From an uncultured Flavobacteriales bacterium (GTDB lineage: Bacteria; Bacteroidota; Bacteroidia; Flavobacteriales_G; Salibacteraceae): a DNA stretch of 64,000 nucleotides. The translations under genes were made by a program, and so were the position numbers. Below are positions 35,252-47,142 of this stretch, in pieces. How positions within the stretch are numbered: position 1 is the stretch's first letter; each line of letters begins with the position of its first letter. The stretch is taken from assembly GCA_937121175.1 (NCBI GenBank), contig CAKZKD010000003.1, positions 62,001 to 126,000 on the forward strand, written 5' to 3'. The notes under the pieces are model-generated. The model ran no database searches. It was given only the letters and a program-made list of their open reading frames with translations, and had not been told where the DNA came from.

Positions 35252-37330
35252 ATGCTGACGAAATATTTGTGTTGTCTGTTGCTTTGGTTCGGAGGTTTTT
35301 CCGCTTTTGCTCAAGTAACTGTGCCTGATTTGCGATGTATATCTGTGGACGGAACTGAAGTTACTTTAGATTGGGTTATTTCTAGCGATCCACTTGGTGA
35401 ATTTACAAGGTATGAAGTGCTTTTGAGTATTGGTGGCGCTGCATTTACTAATGTTGCCAATTTGAACAATCGATTACAAAATACGTTTACCCACACTTCA
35501 GCCAATTTTGACCCTTCAAAAGATTACCGATATTATATTCAAGCACAATATAATGATGGTGCAATAAAGACAACTACACCTTCTAATACGCTTAGCCCAA
35601 TTATTCCAAACTTAACTGTCAATGGCAATGTATCTGGGTTATTAACTTGGAATAATATACATACTCCAACATTACCATCTTCAGCGAATATTTATGAGAT
35701 TGATCGCAGGTTTATAGGAATGCCTCCAATATGGAATAATGCAATCGCCAATGCTAATGTTGGAATAGAAAGTTTTAGGGATACGGTTGCTCGATGTGAC
35801 GACGAAATTTTTTATAAAGTGAGACTCGGTGACGCTAGCGGATGTGAAAGTGTTTCGGCAGTTGTCAAAGAAGCGCTTTTAAAGAGTTCAGGTCCAGCAC
35901 CAATGACGTTTAATTCCATTTCTGTAAATAAGGATAATGGGAATACAGAATTAACTTGGGATAAACACCCTGAGCCAGAAACGGTAGGATATTACGTGTT
36001 CTATGTAGATGCGAATGGCCAAGAAATAATTATTGATACGGTTAGTGAAAACACATTAATGTTTCAGGATTTAAATGCTCAACGACCAGCAAATTTAGCT
36101 TCTCAATGTTACCGAATTGCGGCAGTGGATTCCTGCGGAAAAACCCAAGGTTCTGGAACTACTCATTGTACAATGCACCTCAATAGAACATTTGACCCTT
36201 GTGAAGGAGAGGTTTCTCTTACTTGGACGCCATACATAGGATGGCTTAATGGTGTTAAGAATTACGAGATTTATTATTCCATCAATGGCGATCCTTTTGA
36301 ATTAGCAGGAATGGTTTCTGGCACAGACACAAACTTTACAATATCCAATATTTTGGCAATAAATACATATGCGTTTTACATAACCGCATTTGAAAGTGGA
36401 GGTGGAGCAGTTTCAAACTCAAATTTATTAGGAACTAGATTTCAGGTAGTTGATAAACCACAGTTTATACGGTTAAGGTCTGCTAGTATTGTAGATACAG
36501 GTCTGGTTGCTGTGTCTTGTTTTGTTGATAGAAAAGCCAAATTCAAGCATATTGAGTTATTTAGAGGACACAGTAGGTCTGGGTCGTTTAAAAAACTCAA
36601 AAACTACGTTCCAAATAATGCGACGGATTCATTCATTACTATATACGATTCTGTGGGGTTGGGAGGGCAACTAGGAGCATTTTATGTTGCTATTGTCATT
36701 GATGAATGCGATAAGCCAATTGTAAAAAGTGATACGATTAGAACCATATACTTAAATGCAAACGGCGATAAATTCGCATTTGAAACGGAGCTTGATTGGA
36801 GCCCTTTGATTCTTTCGGATTCAACCCTCGAATTATTGCCAATTTACTATGCGTATTATGGAATCAATGGTGAACTTCAAAGCGATTATTTTTTGAGAAC
36901 TAGAAGAGTAGAAGCTACTACTCATATGTTTGATGGCGATGCTATTTATTCTGATGAATTTTGCTATCAAATTGAGGTGATTCAAGACCCAACAAGATTT
37001 TACCCAAAGTCGGATACGAGTTATTCAAATTTGGAGTGCTTTGTTTTTGAGCCGGAATTTGAAGTACCAACTGCGTTTACACCAAATGATGATGGAATTA
37101 ATGAGGAATGGAAACCAGAAATCATTTATGGTGAAACGGGTAAATACGAATTGAATATTTACGATAGATGGGGTAAAATAATATTCACCACAAAAGATCC
37201 GAATGAAGGTTGGGACGGATCAGCAGAAGGTGGTGATGCACCTTTGGGTTCCTATATTTATAAATTTACATTAAACACGTTTAGAGAATCAGCCATTGAA
37301 CGTTCAGGAGAGTTTATCTTGTTGAGGTAA
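35252..37330 (+). CDS. secreted multi-domain protein with gliding-motility-type (CHU_C, T9SS type B) C-terminus
   Basis: 692 residues from the ATG at 35252, which begins a signal peptide ('MLTKYLCCLLLWFGGFSAFA'). The body contains repeated fibronectin-III-like units, with WT/WD strands such as 'NTELTWDKHPEPETVGYYV' and 'VSLTWTPYIGWLNGVKNYEI'. The end 'PTAFTPNDDGINEEW' ... 'IYDRWGKIIF' ... 'GWDGSAEGG' ... 'PLGSYIYKF' is the CHU_C domain, a type-B T9SS signal. It should be secreted and attached at the cell surface, perhaps in adhesion. No enzymatic motif is seen. Confidence 0.85.
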   Translation: MLTKYLCCLLLWFGGFSAFAQVTVPDLRCISVDGTEVTLDWVISSDPLGEFTRYEVLLSIGGAAFTNVANLNNRLQNTFTHTSANFDPSKDYRYYIQAQYNDGAIKTTTPSNTLSPIIPNLTVNGNVSGLLTWNNIHTPTLPSSANIYEIDRRFIGMPPIWNNAIANANVGIESFRDTVARCDDEIFYKVRLGDASGCESVSAVVKEALLKSSGPAPMTFNSISVNKDNGNTELTWDKHPEPETVGYYVFYVDANGQEIIIDTVSENTLMFQDLNAQRPANLASQCYRIAAVDSCGKTQGSGTTHCTMHLNRTFDPCEGEVSLTWTPYIGWLNGVKNYEIYYSINGDPFELAGMVSGTDTNFTISNILAINTYAFYITAFESGGGAVSNSNLLGTRFQVVDKPQFIRLRSASIVDTGLVAVSCFVDRKAKFKHIELFRGHSRSGSFKKLKNYVPNNATDSFITIYDSVGLGGQLGAFYVAIVIDECDKPIVKSDTIRTIYLNANGDKFAFETELDWSPLILSDSTLELLPIYYAYYGINGELQSDYFLRTRRVEATTHMFDGDAIYSDEFCYQIEVIQDPTRFYPKSDTSYSNLECFVFEPEFEVPTAFTPNDDGINEEWKPEIIYGETGKYELNIYDRWGKIIFTTKDPNEGWDGSAEGGDAPLGSYIYKFTLNTFRESAIERSGEFILLR

Positions 37331-37340
37331 CCTCATTTTA
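37323..37340 (+). terminator. small hairpin over the stop codon of the CHU_C gene
   Basis: TGAGG and CCTCA can pair with the TAA stop codon forming the 3-nt loop, followed by TTTTA. The stem is short, so termination here is uncertain. Confidence 0.3.
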
Positions 37341-37397
37341 TACTCGAAAAACACGATTATTAAATTGCTTTAACATTACCCCAATTATCATATTACA

Positions 37398-37405
37398 TAC
37401 TTTTG
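37398..37405 (+). promoter_or_regulatory. -7 promoter element upstream of guaB
   Basis: TACTTTTG fits TAnnTTTG and is 23 nt before the guaB ATG. No TTG lies at the usual distance upstream, so only the -7 box is supported. Confidence 0.42.
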
Positions 37406-37416
37406 TGAAATTTTAA

Positions 37417-38895
<1,479 letters not shown>

Positions 38896-38917
38896 TTAAT
38901 AATCAATATTTAAAAGT

Positions 38918-40906
38918 ATGTTCAAGTTAGTTTTTTCATTTATTACTGTAGCATTTTTATACCTAACTACAATTGGTCAAAATAGTAACGATCCTATTTT
39001 ATTGAAGGTTAATAGTGAGGAGGTGCGTTTGTCCGAATTTGAAGCGGTATATAATAAGAACAACGCAAATGCGCAGGCAATTGACCCAAAAAGCAAAACT
39101 GAATATTTGGATTTGTATATCAATTTTAAATTGAAGGTTGCAGAAGCTGAGCAGCTTGGAATGGATACCAGTAAAAAATTCGTGAATGAATTAGCGGGAT
39201 ACAGAAGACAATTAGCTGCGCCTTATTTAACTGATCAAACCGTTACCGAATCGTTAATTAGAGAAGCCTATGATAGAAGTAAATTTGATATTAACGCATA
39301 CCACATATTGGTGCAAGTAGATGAAAATGCTTCTGCGAAAGACACATTAAAAGCACTGAAAAAAATTAATGCGCTTAGGAAGAAAGTGAAAGTACCAGCA
39401 AATGATTTTGAAAAAATCGCTAGAACATCTTCTGAAGATCCTTCTGCTGTGAATAATGGTGGAGATTTAGGTTATTTCAGTTCTTTTCAAATGGTTTATC
39501 CGTTTGAAACGGCTGCGTTTAATACACCGGTGGGTTCAGTTTCTGAGCCAATTCGAACACGATTTGGGTACCATTTAGTATATGTGAAAGATAAAAGGCC
39601 AGCACGCGGTGAAATTCGAGCATCACATATTATGGTGAAAATTGAAAATGAAGGGGATATGGAAGATATCAATTTCACGAAATTGAAAATCGACGAAATT
39701 TATGAAAAGCTTAAAGCGGGAGAAAAGTTTGAAAGCTTGGCGAGAGAATTTTCAGATGATAAAGGTTCGGCTAGTAATGGAGGGGAGTTACCATGGTTTG
39801 GGACAGGTAGAATGGTTCCAGCATTCGAAAATGCAGCGTTTGGATTGAAAAAGGATGGTGATTTTTCTGAGCCGGTGAGAAGCCGCTTCGGGTGGCACAT
39901 AATAAAACGACTTGAAGTTAAGAAAACACCCGAATTTGAAGAAATAGAGGATGAACTTAAAAAGAAAGTCACCCGAGATGGAAGAGGTAAAAAAAGTAAA
40001 TCTTCGTTTTACAATAAGATTAAAAAGGAATACAATTATAAATTCAACGAAAAGAATTTTAAAGCGATGAATAAAACCATCGATGACAATTATTTCAGCC
40101 AAAAGTGGATTGCTTCCGAAAAAGCAAAAGGAATGGATAAGGTAATATTCACGCTAGAGGACACCAAACATGTGCCTGCCATTAAAACTGTAACTCAAGC
40201 TGACTTCGCCGATTTTATGGAAAAGAACAAAAAGTACCAACGAACTCCAAAACTAGACGCTGGTTTGATTACGAATTTATTGTTCAAAGATTTTTTGAAC
40301 CAGTCATTGACCCTCTTTGAAGATGCTCGACTTGAGAAAAAATATCCGGATTTTGGTGCATTGATGCAGGAGTACCACGACGGAATTTTACTTTTTGATT
40401 TAATGGATCAGAAAGTTTGGTCTATGGCAGTAAAAGACACAACTGGTTTGAAGAAGTTTTACGAAGCCAACAAAACAAACTACATGTGGCCAGACCGTTT
40501 GGATGCTACTTTATATAGTTGTGCCGACAAAAAATTGGCAAAAAAGACCTATAAAACAGCTAAAAAAATGATGAAGAAATCAACCTATAATGAAGATTCT
40601 TTGTTGGCGTTAATTAACGCTGAAAGTCAGTTGAATCTTACCATAGAAGACTCAAAATTTGAGAAAGGCGAGAATGATTTTATTGACCAATTGGATTGGT
40701 CAAAAGAAGGATTTACGAAAATCACCGAATCAAACGGAAAGTATAGATTCACGTATATCAAAGAATTTTTACCGGCTGTCCCTAAACAACTTGATGAAGC
40801 GAAGGGAATTTTTATTTCTGCATATCAAGATCAATTAGAAGAAGACTGGCTGAAAGAGTTAAAGTCGAAGTACAAAGTAGAAGTATATAAAGAGGTGCTG
40901 AAATAA
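38918..40906 (+). CDS. periplasmic peptidyl-prolyl isomerase with two parvulin domains
   Basis: 662 residues with a signal peptide ('MFKLVFSFITVAFLYLTTIG'). A SurA-N-like helical part is followed by two parvulin repeats. The first begins 'DINAYHILVQVDENA' and includes 'NNGGDLGYFSSFQMVYPFE'. The second begins 'IRASHIMVKIENEG' and includes 'SNGGELPWFGTGRMVPAFE'. The remaining C-terminal 280 residues are Lys/Glu-rich and unassigned. It should help fold outer-membrane proteins in the periplasm. It is the first of three consecutive genes of this kind. Confidence 0.88.
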   Translation: MFKLVFSFITVAFLYLTTIGQNSNDPILLKVNSEEVRLSEFEAVYNKNNANAQAIDPKSKTEYLDLYINFKLKVAEAEQLGMDTSKKFVNELAGYRRQLAAPYLTDQTVTESLIREAYDRSKFDINAYHILVQVDENASAKDTLKALKKINALRKKVKVPANDFEKIARTSSEDPSAVNNGGDLGYFSSFQMVYPFETAAFNTPVGSVSEPIRTRFGYHLVYVKDKRPARGEIRASHIMVKIENEGDMEDINFTKLKIDEIYEKLKAGEKFESLAREFSDDKGSASNGGELPWFGTGRMVPAFENAAFGLKKDGDFSEPVRSRFGWHIIKRLEVKKTPEFEEIEDELKKKVTRDGRGKKSKSSFYNKIKKEYNYKFNEKNFKAMNKTIDDNYFSQKWIASEKAKGMDKVIFTLEDTKHVPAIKTVTQADFADFMEKNKKYQRTPKLDAGLITNLLFKDFLNQSLTLFEDARLEKKYPDFGALMQEYHDGILLFDLMDQKVWSMAVKDTTGLKKFYEANKTNYMWPDRLDATLYSCADKKLAKKTYKTAKKMMKKSTYNEDSLLALINAESQLNLTIEDSKFEKGENDFIDQLDWSKEGFTKITESNGKYRFTYIKEFLPAVPKQLDEAKGIFISAYQDQLEEDWLKELKSKYKVEVYKEVLK

Positions 40907-40914
40907 ACCTATTT

Positions 40915-41772
40915 ATGCCAAAAATCCTTCTCGTCTTTATCATTTTATCGAGCTTAATAGTCAGCTGCAATTATTTCGGAGAGGATGCACAGCCTGAGAA
41001 AGATTTACTTGCTGTTGTAGGTGAAAATCAATTGTACTTAGAGGATATTAAAAATGCAATTCCTTCTGGCTTGGATTCGAGCGAACAAGTACGTTATACA
41101 AAAGGGCTTATTAAACAATGGGTTGAAGAACAAGCTATTCTGCAACGTGCGGAACTCAACCTTAGTAGTGAAAAAAAAGACTTCGAAAAGCAAATTGAAA
41201 AGTTTCGAGCTTCACTCATAATCTATGCGTACGAACAGGAATATGTCCGTCAAAAGTTAGACACAACAGTTTCTGATAAAGAAATAAAAGATTACTACGA
41301 CCAAAAGCCTGAAAATTTTCAGTTGAAAGATTACGTGCTAAAAGCTCGCTTTCTGAAAGTGGATGAAAAAGCACCAAAACTCAATAAAATTAGAAAATGG
41401 ATTGAATCTGAAGATGCAGAAGAGGTGTTGAAACTGGAAGAGTACTGTCTACAATATGCTTCTACATTCTTGGTTGAAGATAAATGGATAAAACTCTCAA
41501 ATCTTATTGATGTTATTCCAATTGAAATTATTGACCCACAGGCGTTTTTGGTGAATACCAAGTTCAAAGAGGTTTACAGTCCTCCATTCAGATTCTTTAT
41601 GTATGTCTATGATTACAGACTGATTAACACACAATCGCCTTTGCAAATAGAGCGCGAAAAGATTATCAATGCAATAATAAATGAGCGTAGGATGAAATTA
41701 TTAAAAACCATGCGAGAAGGAATTGTTGCAGAGGCACTAAACAATAAGGAAGCTCAGTTAATTACACCATGA
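40915..41772 (+). CDS. lipoprotein related to SurA-type chaperones, without a parvulin domain
   Basis: A 285-residue protein with a lipobox 'LIVSCNYF' (Cys at about residue 18) and charged residues after it. The N-terminal part 'LAVVGENQLYLEDIKNAI' matches the start of SurA/PpiD chaperone domains. 'DTTVSDKEIKDYYDQKPENF' matches the linker that normally precedes the parvulin domain. The parvulin core itself (the H-I-L-x and G-G-x-L-G-x-F signatures) is missing, so it is probably a chaperone without isomerase activity. It overlaps the next gene by 4 nt. Confidence 0.7.
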   Translation: MPKILLVFIILSSLIVSCNYFGEDAQPEKDLLAVVGENQLYLEDIKNAIPSGLDSSEQVRYTKGLIKQWVEEQAILQRAELNLSSEKKDFEKQIEKFRASLIIYAYEQEYVRQKLDTTVSDKEIKDYYDQKPENFQLKDYVLKARFLKVDEKAPKLNKIRKWIESEDAEEVLKLEEYCLQYASTFLVEDKWIKLSNLIDVIPIEIIDPQAFLVNTKFKEVYSPPFRFFMYVYDYRLINTQSPLQIEREKIINAIINERRMKLLKTMREGIVAEALNNKEAQLITP

Positions 41773-43148
41773 AATACTTATACATCATAGCTTTTTTGGC
41801 CTTTGGCTTTTCAAGTGCAGCACAAGGCGACGACAATTTAATTGATGGTGTTGTTGCCGTAATTGGCGAAAACATGATTCTAAAGAGTGAAATTGAGGAA
41901 CAGTATGCCAGTTATTTAAATGCAGGTAAGCCCGTCGATGAAAATACACGCTGTGTTTTGTTCGAAGAATTATTGTTCTCCAAGTTGTTGTTAAGTCAGG
42001 CAGAAGAAGATAGTTTGTACGTGGGAGAAGACCAGATAAATGCTGAAATTGAAAGACGCTTGCGTTATTTTATTGGTCAGTTTGGGTCTAAAGAGAAACT
42101 CGAAGAATTTTACGAAAAGTCAATAGAAGAAATAAAACTTGAATTTCATGACCCTATCGAAGAGCAATTAATGACTCAGCGCATTCAGGAGGAGATTACC
42201 GGAAGTGCCACCGTTTCTCCAGGTGAGGTACGGGAGTTTTATGAGGAGATTCCAAAAGACAGTTTGCCAGAAATTGGTGCCCAAATCGAATTAAGTCAAA
42301 TTGTAAGAAAACCACCGGTAAATGAAAGTGAAAGAGATCGGGCTAGAAATAAATTACTTGAATTTAGAAAACGAATTATAGAAGGTGAAGACTTCGGAAC
42401 CTTAGCTTATTTGTACTCAGAAGACCCCGGAAGTGCCAGAGAAAATGGTCAGTTGGGCTTTATGAGTAGGTCGGAGTTGGTGCCTGAATTTGCCGCCGTA
42501 GCGTTTAATTTAGAAAAAGATGAGGTTTCTGGAGTGGTAGAAACCCAATTTGGATTTCACCTCATTAAAATGAATGAACGTCAAGGGCAAAAGGTAAGCG
42601 TAAGCCACATCCTTATTTCTCCAAAAGTGATAACTGGCGATTTACTAAAAGCAAAAGATTTTTTAGATTCTTTATTGATGAATCTAGCAGAATTTGACAC
42701 GTTAACTTTTGAGTTAGCCGCAGTTAAGTTCTCAGAAGATAAAGAAACTCGATATAGTGGTGGAATTATAGTTAATCCATTAACCGGTTCGGCGAAATTT
42801 GAAATGGAACAAGTTTCTCAAATAGACCCTTCGCTTTACCTGATGATCGACAAATTAAAAGTAGGTGAAATTGCAGGACCCGAAATGGCGCAAATGCGTG
42901 ATGGCTCAAGGGTTTATCGAATCGTAATGTTAAAGGATGTTACAGATGCACATACAGCCAACTTAAAACAAGATTATCAATTCATTCAAAACTTAGCTTT
43001 GAATAAGAAACAAGCGGAGGTAATGAATACTTGGATTGAAAGCCATGTAAATAGATTTTACCTCAAGGTTGACGAGAGTTACAATACCTGTAAATTCGAT
43101 TACAACTGGATTTCGGTTAAAGATAAAGAAGGAAAAAAAGATGAGTGA
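41769..43148 (+). CDS. SurA-like periplasmic peptidyl-prolyl isomerase
   Basis: 459 residues, signal peptide '[20 protein letters not shown]'. After a SurA-N domain ('[20 protein letters not shown]') comes a parvulin domain from about residue 170 to 275. It shows 'IELSQIV', '[19 protein letters not shown]' and '[12 protein letters not shown]'. A second, weaker parvulin copy starts at '[10 protein letters not shown]'. It is the closest of the three neighbours to SurA, the chaperone that escorts unfolded outer-membrane proteins. Its end overlaps the MoxR gene start by 8 nt. Confidence 0.88.
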   Translation: MKYLYIIAFLAFGFSSAAQGDDNLIDGVVAVIGENMILKSEIEEQYASYLNAGKPVDENTRCVLFEELLFSKLLLSQAEEDSLYVGEDQINAEIERRLRYFIGQFGSKEKLEEFYEKSIEEIKLEFHDPIEEQLMTQRIQEEITGSATVSPGEVREFYEEIPKDSLPEIGAQIELSQIVRKPPVNESERDRARNKLLEFRKRIIEGEDFGTLAYLYSEDPGSARENGQLGFMSRSELVPEFAAVAFNLEKDEVSGVVETQFGFHLIKMNERQGQKVSVSHILISPKVITGDLLKAKDFLDSLLMNLAEFDTLTFELAAVKFSEDKETRYSGGIIVNPLTGSAKFEMEQVSQIDPSLYLMIDKLKVGEIAGPEMAQMRDGSRVYRIVMLKDVTDAHTANLKQDYQFIQNLALNKKQAEVMNTWIESHVNRFYLKVDESYNTCKFDYNWISVKDKEGKKDE

Positions 43149-44106
43149 AGCTACCAGTGAGGACGTGAAATTGGTTGAAGAATTTGGAGTTAAATACGAA
43201 ACTCTGAAAAAAGAGATTGCCAAGGTTATTGTCGGTCAAGATGAGGTAATTAAGTTCGTTTTAATTTCCATTTTTAGTAAAGGACACTGCTTGTTAGTTG
43301 GTGTTCCTGGATTGGCAAAAACGCTTCTGGTAAATACCATTTCAGAAGCTCTAGGATTAGATTTTAGTAGAATTCAATTTACTCCAGACCTTATGCCCTC
43401 CGATATAATTGGTTCTGAGATTTTGGATGAAAATCGGAACTTTAAATTCATCAAAGGCCCAATTTTCTCCAACATTATTTTGGCCGATGAAATCAATAGA
43501 ACACCACCAAAAACACAAGCAGCTTTGTTAGAAGCGATGCAAGAAAAATCGGTTACGGCAAGTGGACATCATTACAAACTTGAGGCACCGTTTTTTGTGC
43601 TAGCAACCCAAAACCCAATTGAACAAGAAGGAACTTACCCGCTTCCAGAAGCGCAGTTAGACCGTTTTATGTTTAACGTTTGGGTGGATTATCCGTCATT
43701 TGAAGAAGAGTTGGCAGTAGTAAAAGCTACAACTGCAAATGTTTCCAACAAAGCAGAAAAAGTACTAAACGCTCAGGAGATTTTAAAATTCCAAGATTTG
43801 GTGCGTAAAATTCCAATTGCAGACAATGTCATGGAGTATGCTGTTCGATTGGCAGGTAAAACAAGACCAAATGAAAATTCGCCACAGGTAGTTAAAGATT
43901 ACTTGAGTTGGGGCGCAGGACCTAGAGCATCACAGTATTTGGTTGTAGGCGCTAAGTGCCATGCCTTAATCAACGGAAAATTCTCCCCAGACATCGAAGA
44001 TGTTCAGGCCGTTGCTGCTTCAGTTCTCAGACACCGTATAGTAAGAAACTACCGTGCCGAGGCCGATGGATATACTGTAGAAAAAATCATTAAAGAAATT
44101 CTCTAA
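43141..44106 (+). CDS. MoxR-family AAA+ ATPase
   Basis: 321 residues from the ATG at 43141 ('[15 protein letters not shown]'); a longer in-frame start would lie within the surA-like gene. Walker A is 'GVPGLAKT' (about residues 54-61), Walker B is 'LADEINR', and '[12 protein letters not shown]' and '[25 protein letters not shown]' are MoxR signatures. MoxR ATPases act as chaperones that help mature protein complexes, usually beside VWA-domain genes. None is present here, so its partner is unknown. Confidence 0.92.
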   Translation: MSEATSEDVKLVEEFGVKYETLKKEIAKVIVGQDEVIKFVLISIFSKGHCLLVGVPGLAKTLLVNTISEALGLDFSRIQFTPDLMPSDIIGSEILDENRNFKFIKGPIFSNIILADEINRTPPKTQAALLEAMQEKSVTASGHHYKLEAPFFVLATQNPIEQEGTYPLPEAQLDRFMFNVWVDYPSFEEELAVVKATTANVSNKAEKVLNAQEILKFQDLVRKIPIADNVMEYAVRLAGKTRPNENSPQVVKDYLSWGAGPRASQYLVVGAKCHALINGKFSPDIEDVQAVAASVLRHRIVRNYRAEADGYTVEKIIKEIL

Positions 44107-44118
44107 TCCGCGTAAAAC

Positions 44119-44799
44119 ATGAAGGCACCTGTAGCTCTTTCTGGAAGTGGAGTATATGATGGCTCCGAAATTCATGAATCTGTTTTAACGCTGCTTAATT
44201 TAAGTAAGCAATCCATTGATTATCAATGCGCTGCTCCGAATAAGGAGCAATACCACGTAGTTAACCATACTAATGGAGAAGAGATGGATGCTAAACGAAA
44301 CATTTTAGTGGAATCTGCTAGAATTGCGCGTGGCGACATAAAAGATTTGGCAACAATTTCTATGCAGGATTACGATGCTTTAGTAATTCCAGGAGGATTT
44401 GGAGCCGCCAAAAATTTTACGACTTGGGCGTTTGATGGGCCAAATGGAACGATACTAGAAGAAATAAAATCAACTATTAAAGAAGCGGTGGAGTTGGATA
44501 AGCCAATTCTAGCAATGTGTATGGCACCAGTTGTGGTTGCCAAGGCGCTAGAAGGTTCAACCGTATCGGCCACACTTACTGTAGGCACAAGCCAAGAACC
44601 CACACCATACGAAATTGAAGCCATTGGTGAAGGTATGGAATCTATTGGCGCCAAAGCCGAAATGGTTTCTGTTGCCAATGTTGTAGTTGATGTTGAGCAT
44701 AAAATTGTGACCACCCCTTGTTACATGATGGAAGCGAGTATTGGTGAAATTGATGAAGGAATTTCAAATGCCATTACAGAGCTAAAAAAACTGCTCTAA
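44119..44799 (+). CDS. elbB: ElbB-like DJ-1/PfpI family glyoxalase
   Basis: 226 residues, close to the E. coli ElbB length. Visible features are 'ALSGSGVYDGSEIHESV' at the N-terminus, 'DALVIPGGFGAAKN' and the nucleophile Cys in 'ILAMCMAPVVVAKAL'. ElbB belongs to the DJ-1 superfamily and has been linked to glyoxalase activity and isoprenoid synthesis. In this organism it is probably a cytoplasmic detoxification enzyme. The gene lies 12 nt after moxR and abuts the esterase gene. Confidence 0.88.
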   Translation: MKAPVALSGSGVYDGSEIHESVLTLLNLSKQSIDYQCAAPNKEQYHVVNHTNGEEMDAKRNILVESARIARGDIKDLATISMQDYDALVIPGGFGAAKNFTTWAFDGPNGTILEEIKSTIKEAVELDKPILAMCMAPVVVAKALEGSTVSATLTVGTSQEPTPYEIEAIGEGMESIGAKAEMVSVANVVVDVEHKIVTTPCYMMEASIGEIDEGISNAITELKKLL

Positions 44800-45444
44800 T
44801 TGGAAAAACACTACTTCACCACTCCTCGCACGGCCCGATATTATTTATTGGGTAATACTAACAACCCCACTAAACTTTGGATTGCATTGCATGGTTACGG
44901 ACAACAAGGAAAATACTGGTCTTCTAAATTAAAATCATTGGAGGATGAAGATACACTGGTTCTTATTCCAGAGGGATTAAACAGATACTATTTACAAGGA
45001 TATAATGGCAGAGTAGGGGCAACATGGATGACCTCTGACGATAGACAAGCCGATATTGAAGACAACTCAAAATTCCTTGAGGAACTTACTCAAACCATTT
45101 TTGACAAATACCCAACGATTATCAAATACAATATTCTTGCTTTTTCGCAAGGAATAGCTACAGCATGCCGATGGTACGTTGCGTCAAAGTTTGATGCAAA
45201 TAAATTGGTGCTTTGGGCTGGTTCGTTAGCTAATGATATTAAGTACAGTGATTATGCAGAACGCTTAAATAAGAGTAAGATTTTCTACGTTTTTGGAGAT
45301 CGTGACGAATTTTTCGATGCTCCTAAAATTTTGATGAATGAAACGCTATTGCTAAACTCAAATGTTGATTACCAATTGGTTAGTTTTGAAGGTAAACACA
45401 TTATCGATTCCAAATTATTAAAACAATTGGCAAATGATAACTAG
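44800..45444 (+). CDS. alpha/beta hydrolase (phospholipase/carboxylesterase-like)
   Basis: 214 residues from a TTG start directly after the elbB stop; the next ATG would remove the core of the fold. 'LWIALHGYGQQGKYW' is the oxyanion-side strand, 'ILAFSQGIATACRW' holds the nucleophile Ser (G-x-S-x-G variant F-S-Q-G), 'FGDRDEFFD' the acidic residue and 'FEGKHIID' the His. It resembles small serine esterases. The substrate is unknown. Confidence 0.78.
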   Translation: MEKHYFTTPRTARYYLLGNTNNPTKLWIALHGYGQQGKYWSSKLKSLEDEDTLVLIPEGLNRYYLQGYNGRVGATWMTSDDRQADIEDNSKFLEELTQTIFDKYPTIIKYNILAFSQGIATACRWYVASKFDANKLVLWAGSLANDIKYSDYAERLNKSKIFYVFGDRDEFFDAPKILMNETLLLNSNVDYQLVSFEGKHIIDSKLLKQLANDN

Positions 45445-46540
45445 TTCAAAATGGTTTAAACCGCTTGCTGCAATTATCCTCATAGGAGTTGTGCTGTATC
45501 TGATTTGGAACCTCCAAACGTTAATCGTTTATGTAATGATTTCAGGAATCATTTCAATTGTAGCCAATCCATTGGTGAACCGAATGGACCAACTAAAATT
45601 CAAGAAAATTGGAATTCCAAGAAGTTTGTCATCGGTGCTAGTCTTAATTCTAGTTTGGGGCGTTGTAATAGGTATTATGTCTATTGTTATTCCAATTATT
45701 ACAGCGCAGGCAAATGTACTATCCAACCTAGATTATGAGAACATTTGGAATAACCTCAAAGGGCCTATTTCCAGCTTTGAAACCCAACTGAAAGCCTACG
45801 GAGTTATTGAAACGAACGGTGAACAAAGTGTTGACGTGCTGAAAGACCGTGTTCGAGAAATGCTGAATGTTTCTGACGTTGCGGGTGTTTTTTCTTCTAT
45901 TATTAACGGCCTGGGTAATTTATTCGTTGCATTTTTTTCAATCTCCTTTATTTCATTTTTCTTCATAAAAGAGAAAGGGTTGTTTATCGATATTCTTTTC
46001 GCGTTCATTCCTTCCAAATACAAAAAGGAAAGCACAACCGTACTGGAGAAAAGTAAGGCACTGCTATCCAGATATTTTCTTGGAGTCTTAGTTCAAATGT
46101 CAATTATATTCTTTTTGTTGGTAGGCACGCTTTCTCTTCTCGGAGTTAAGAATGCTTTCCTTATTGCAATCTTTGCGGCAATAATCAATATCATACCCTA
46201 TGTAGGGCCATTTATTGGTGCCTTTGTCGGAATAATGATAGCAGTAACTGCAGCACTAGGTTCTGTGCCTGTAAATGAGTTACTTCCATTAGCCGGAGTG
46301 GTGGGTTTGGTGTTTTTGGTTATTCAATTGCTCGACAATATTATTTTTCAGCCGTTTATATTTTCAAATAGCGTCCATGCCCACCCGCTCGAAATTTTTC
46401 TTGTCATTTCTATTGCTGGTACTCTAGGTGGTATTACCTCAATGATACTTGCCATTCCTTTATACACCGTTATTCGAATTATTGCCAAAGAGTTTTTATC
46501 TCAGTTCAAAATTGTTCAAGATTTAACAGACAACATCTAG
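45434..46540 (+). CDS. AI-2E family transporter (PerM-like)
   Basis: A 368-residue membrane protein with about seven hydrophobic segments and a central coiled amphipathic region (about residues 90-150). Family marks are 'GLGNLFVAFFSISFISFFFI', 'IINIIPYVGPFIGAFVGIMIA' and 'DNIIFQPFIFSNSVHAHPLEIF'. Members include the autoinducer-2 exporter TqsA and many proteins of unknown substrate. It overlaps the esterase by 11 nt. Confidence 0.9.
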   Translation: MITSSKWFKPLAAIILIGVVLYLIWNLQTLIVYVMISGIISIVANPLVNRMDQLKFKKIGIPRSLSSVLVLILVWGVVIGIMSIVIPIITAQANVLSNLDYENIWNNLKGPISSFETQLKAYGVIETNGEQSVDVLKDRVREMLNVSDVAGVFSSIINGLGNLFVAFFSISFISFFFIKEKGLFIDILFAFIPSKYKKESTTVLEKSKALLSRYFLGVLVQMSIIFFLLVGTLSLLGVKNAFLIAIFAAIINIIPYVGPFIGAFVGIMIAVTAALGSVPVNELLPLAGVVGLVFLVIQLLDNIIFQPFIFSNSVHAHPLEIFLVISIAGTLGGITSMILAIPLYTVIRIIAKEFLSQFKIVQDLTDNI

Positions 46541-46543
46541 CGT

Positions 46544-47131
46544 ATGAAGTACAGCCTTAGTGAGTTAAGCGAGATTATTGAAAATCGCCGTACTATTTTT
46601 CCTGAACAATTCTCTGAAAGAAAGGTCCAGAAGGAACAAGTAGAACGTTTGATAAATGCGGCAAAATGGGCCCCAAATCATCGGCTAACTCAACCTTGGA
46701 GGTTTACCATATTTATGGAAAACGGGCTTAAGGAATTTGGAGATTTTCACAGCAACTTGTACAAAGAGAAAAAATCTGAAGCTGAATTCAGTCAGATGAA
46801 ATTTGATAAAATTCTAAACCGTGCTATGGTTTCATCTGCCATTATTGTGGTTGGTGTTTCCAAAGATTCAACCGGAAAAGTGCCTTTTGTTGAGGAGCTA
46901 GCTGCTACTGCAGCAGCAGTGCAAAACATGGCACTTATGGCCACCGCATTTGGTCTGGCGTTTTATTGGGGAACTGGGGGAATGACGTATTCCGATGAAA
47001 TGAAGTCTTATATTGGATTAGAAAAAGATGGCCAAGTATTGGGTCAGTTATTTTTGGGTTATCCAGCTATTGATTGGCCAAGAAAAACACCGAGAAAACC
47101 AATTGAGTATTTTACAGATTGGAGGGTTTAA
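46544..47131 (+). CDS. nitroreductase family protein
   Basis: 195 residues of the FMN-dependent nitroreductase fold. 'IENRRTIFPEQF' begins it, with R-R-(T/S) contacting FMN; 'AAKWAPNHRLTQPWRF' is the second FMN motif; 'MALMATAFGLAFYWGTGG' the third; and 'QLFLGYPAIDWP' closes it. It reduces nitro compounds, quinones or similar acceptors with NAD(P)H. The physiological substrate is unknown. It ends the plus-strand series. Confidence 0.88.
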   Translation: MKYSLSELSEIIENRRTIFPEQFSERKVQKEQVERLINAAKWAPNHRLTQPWRFTIFMENGLKEFGDFHSNLYKEKKSEAEFSQMKFDKILNRAMVSSAIIVVGVSKDSTGKVPFVEELAATAAAVQNMALMATAFGLAFYWGTGGMTYSDEMKSYIGLEKDGQVLGQLFLGYPAIDWPRKTPRKPIEYFTDWRV

Positions 47132-47142
47132 GGAAGTAAATA

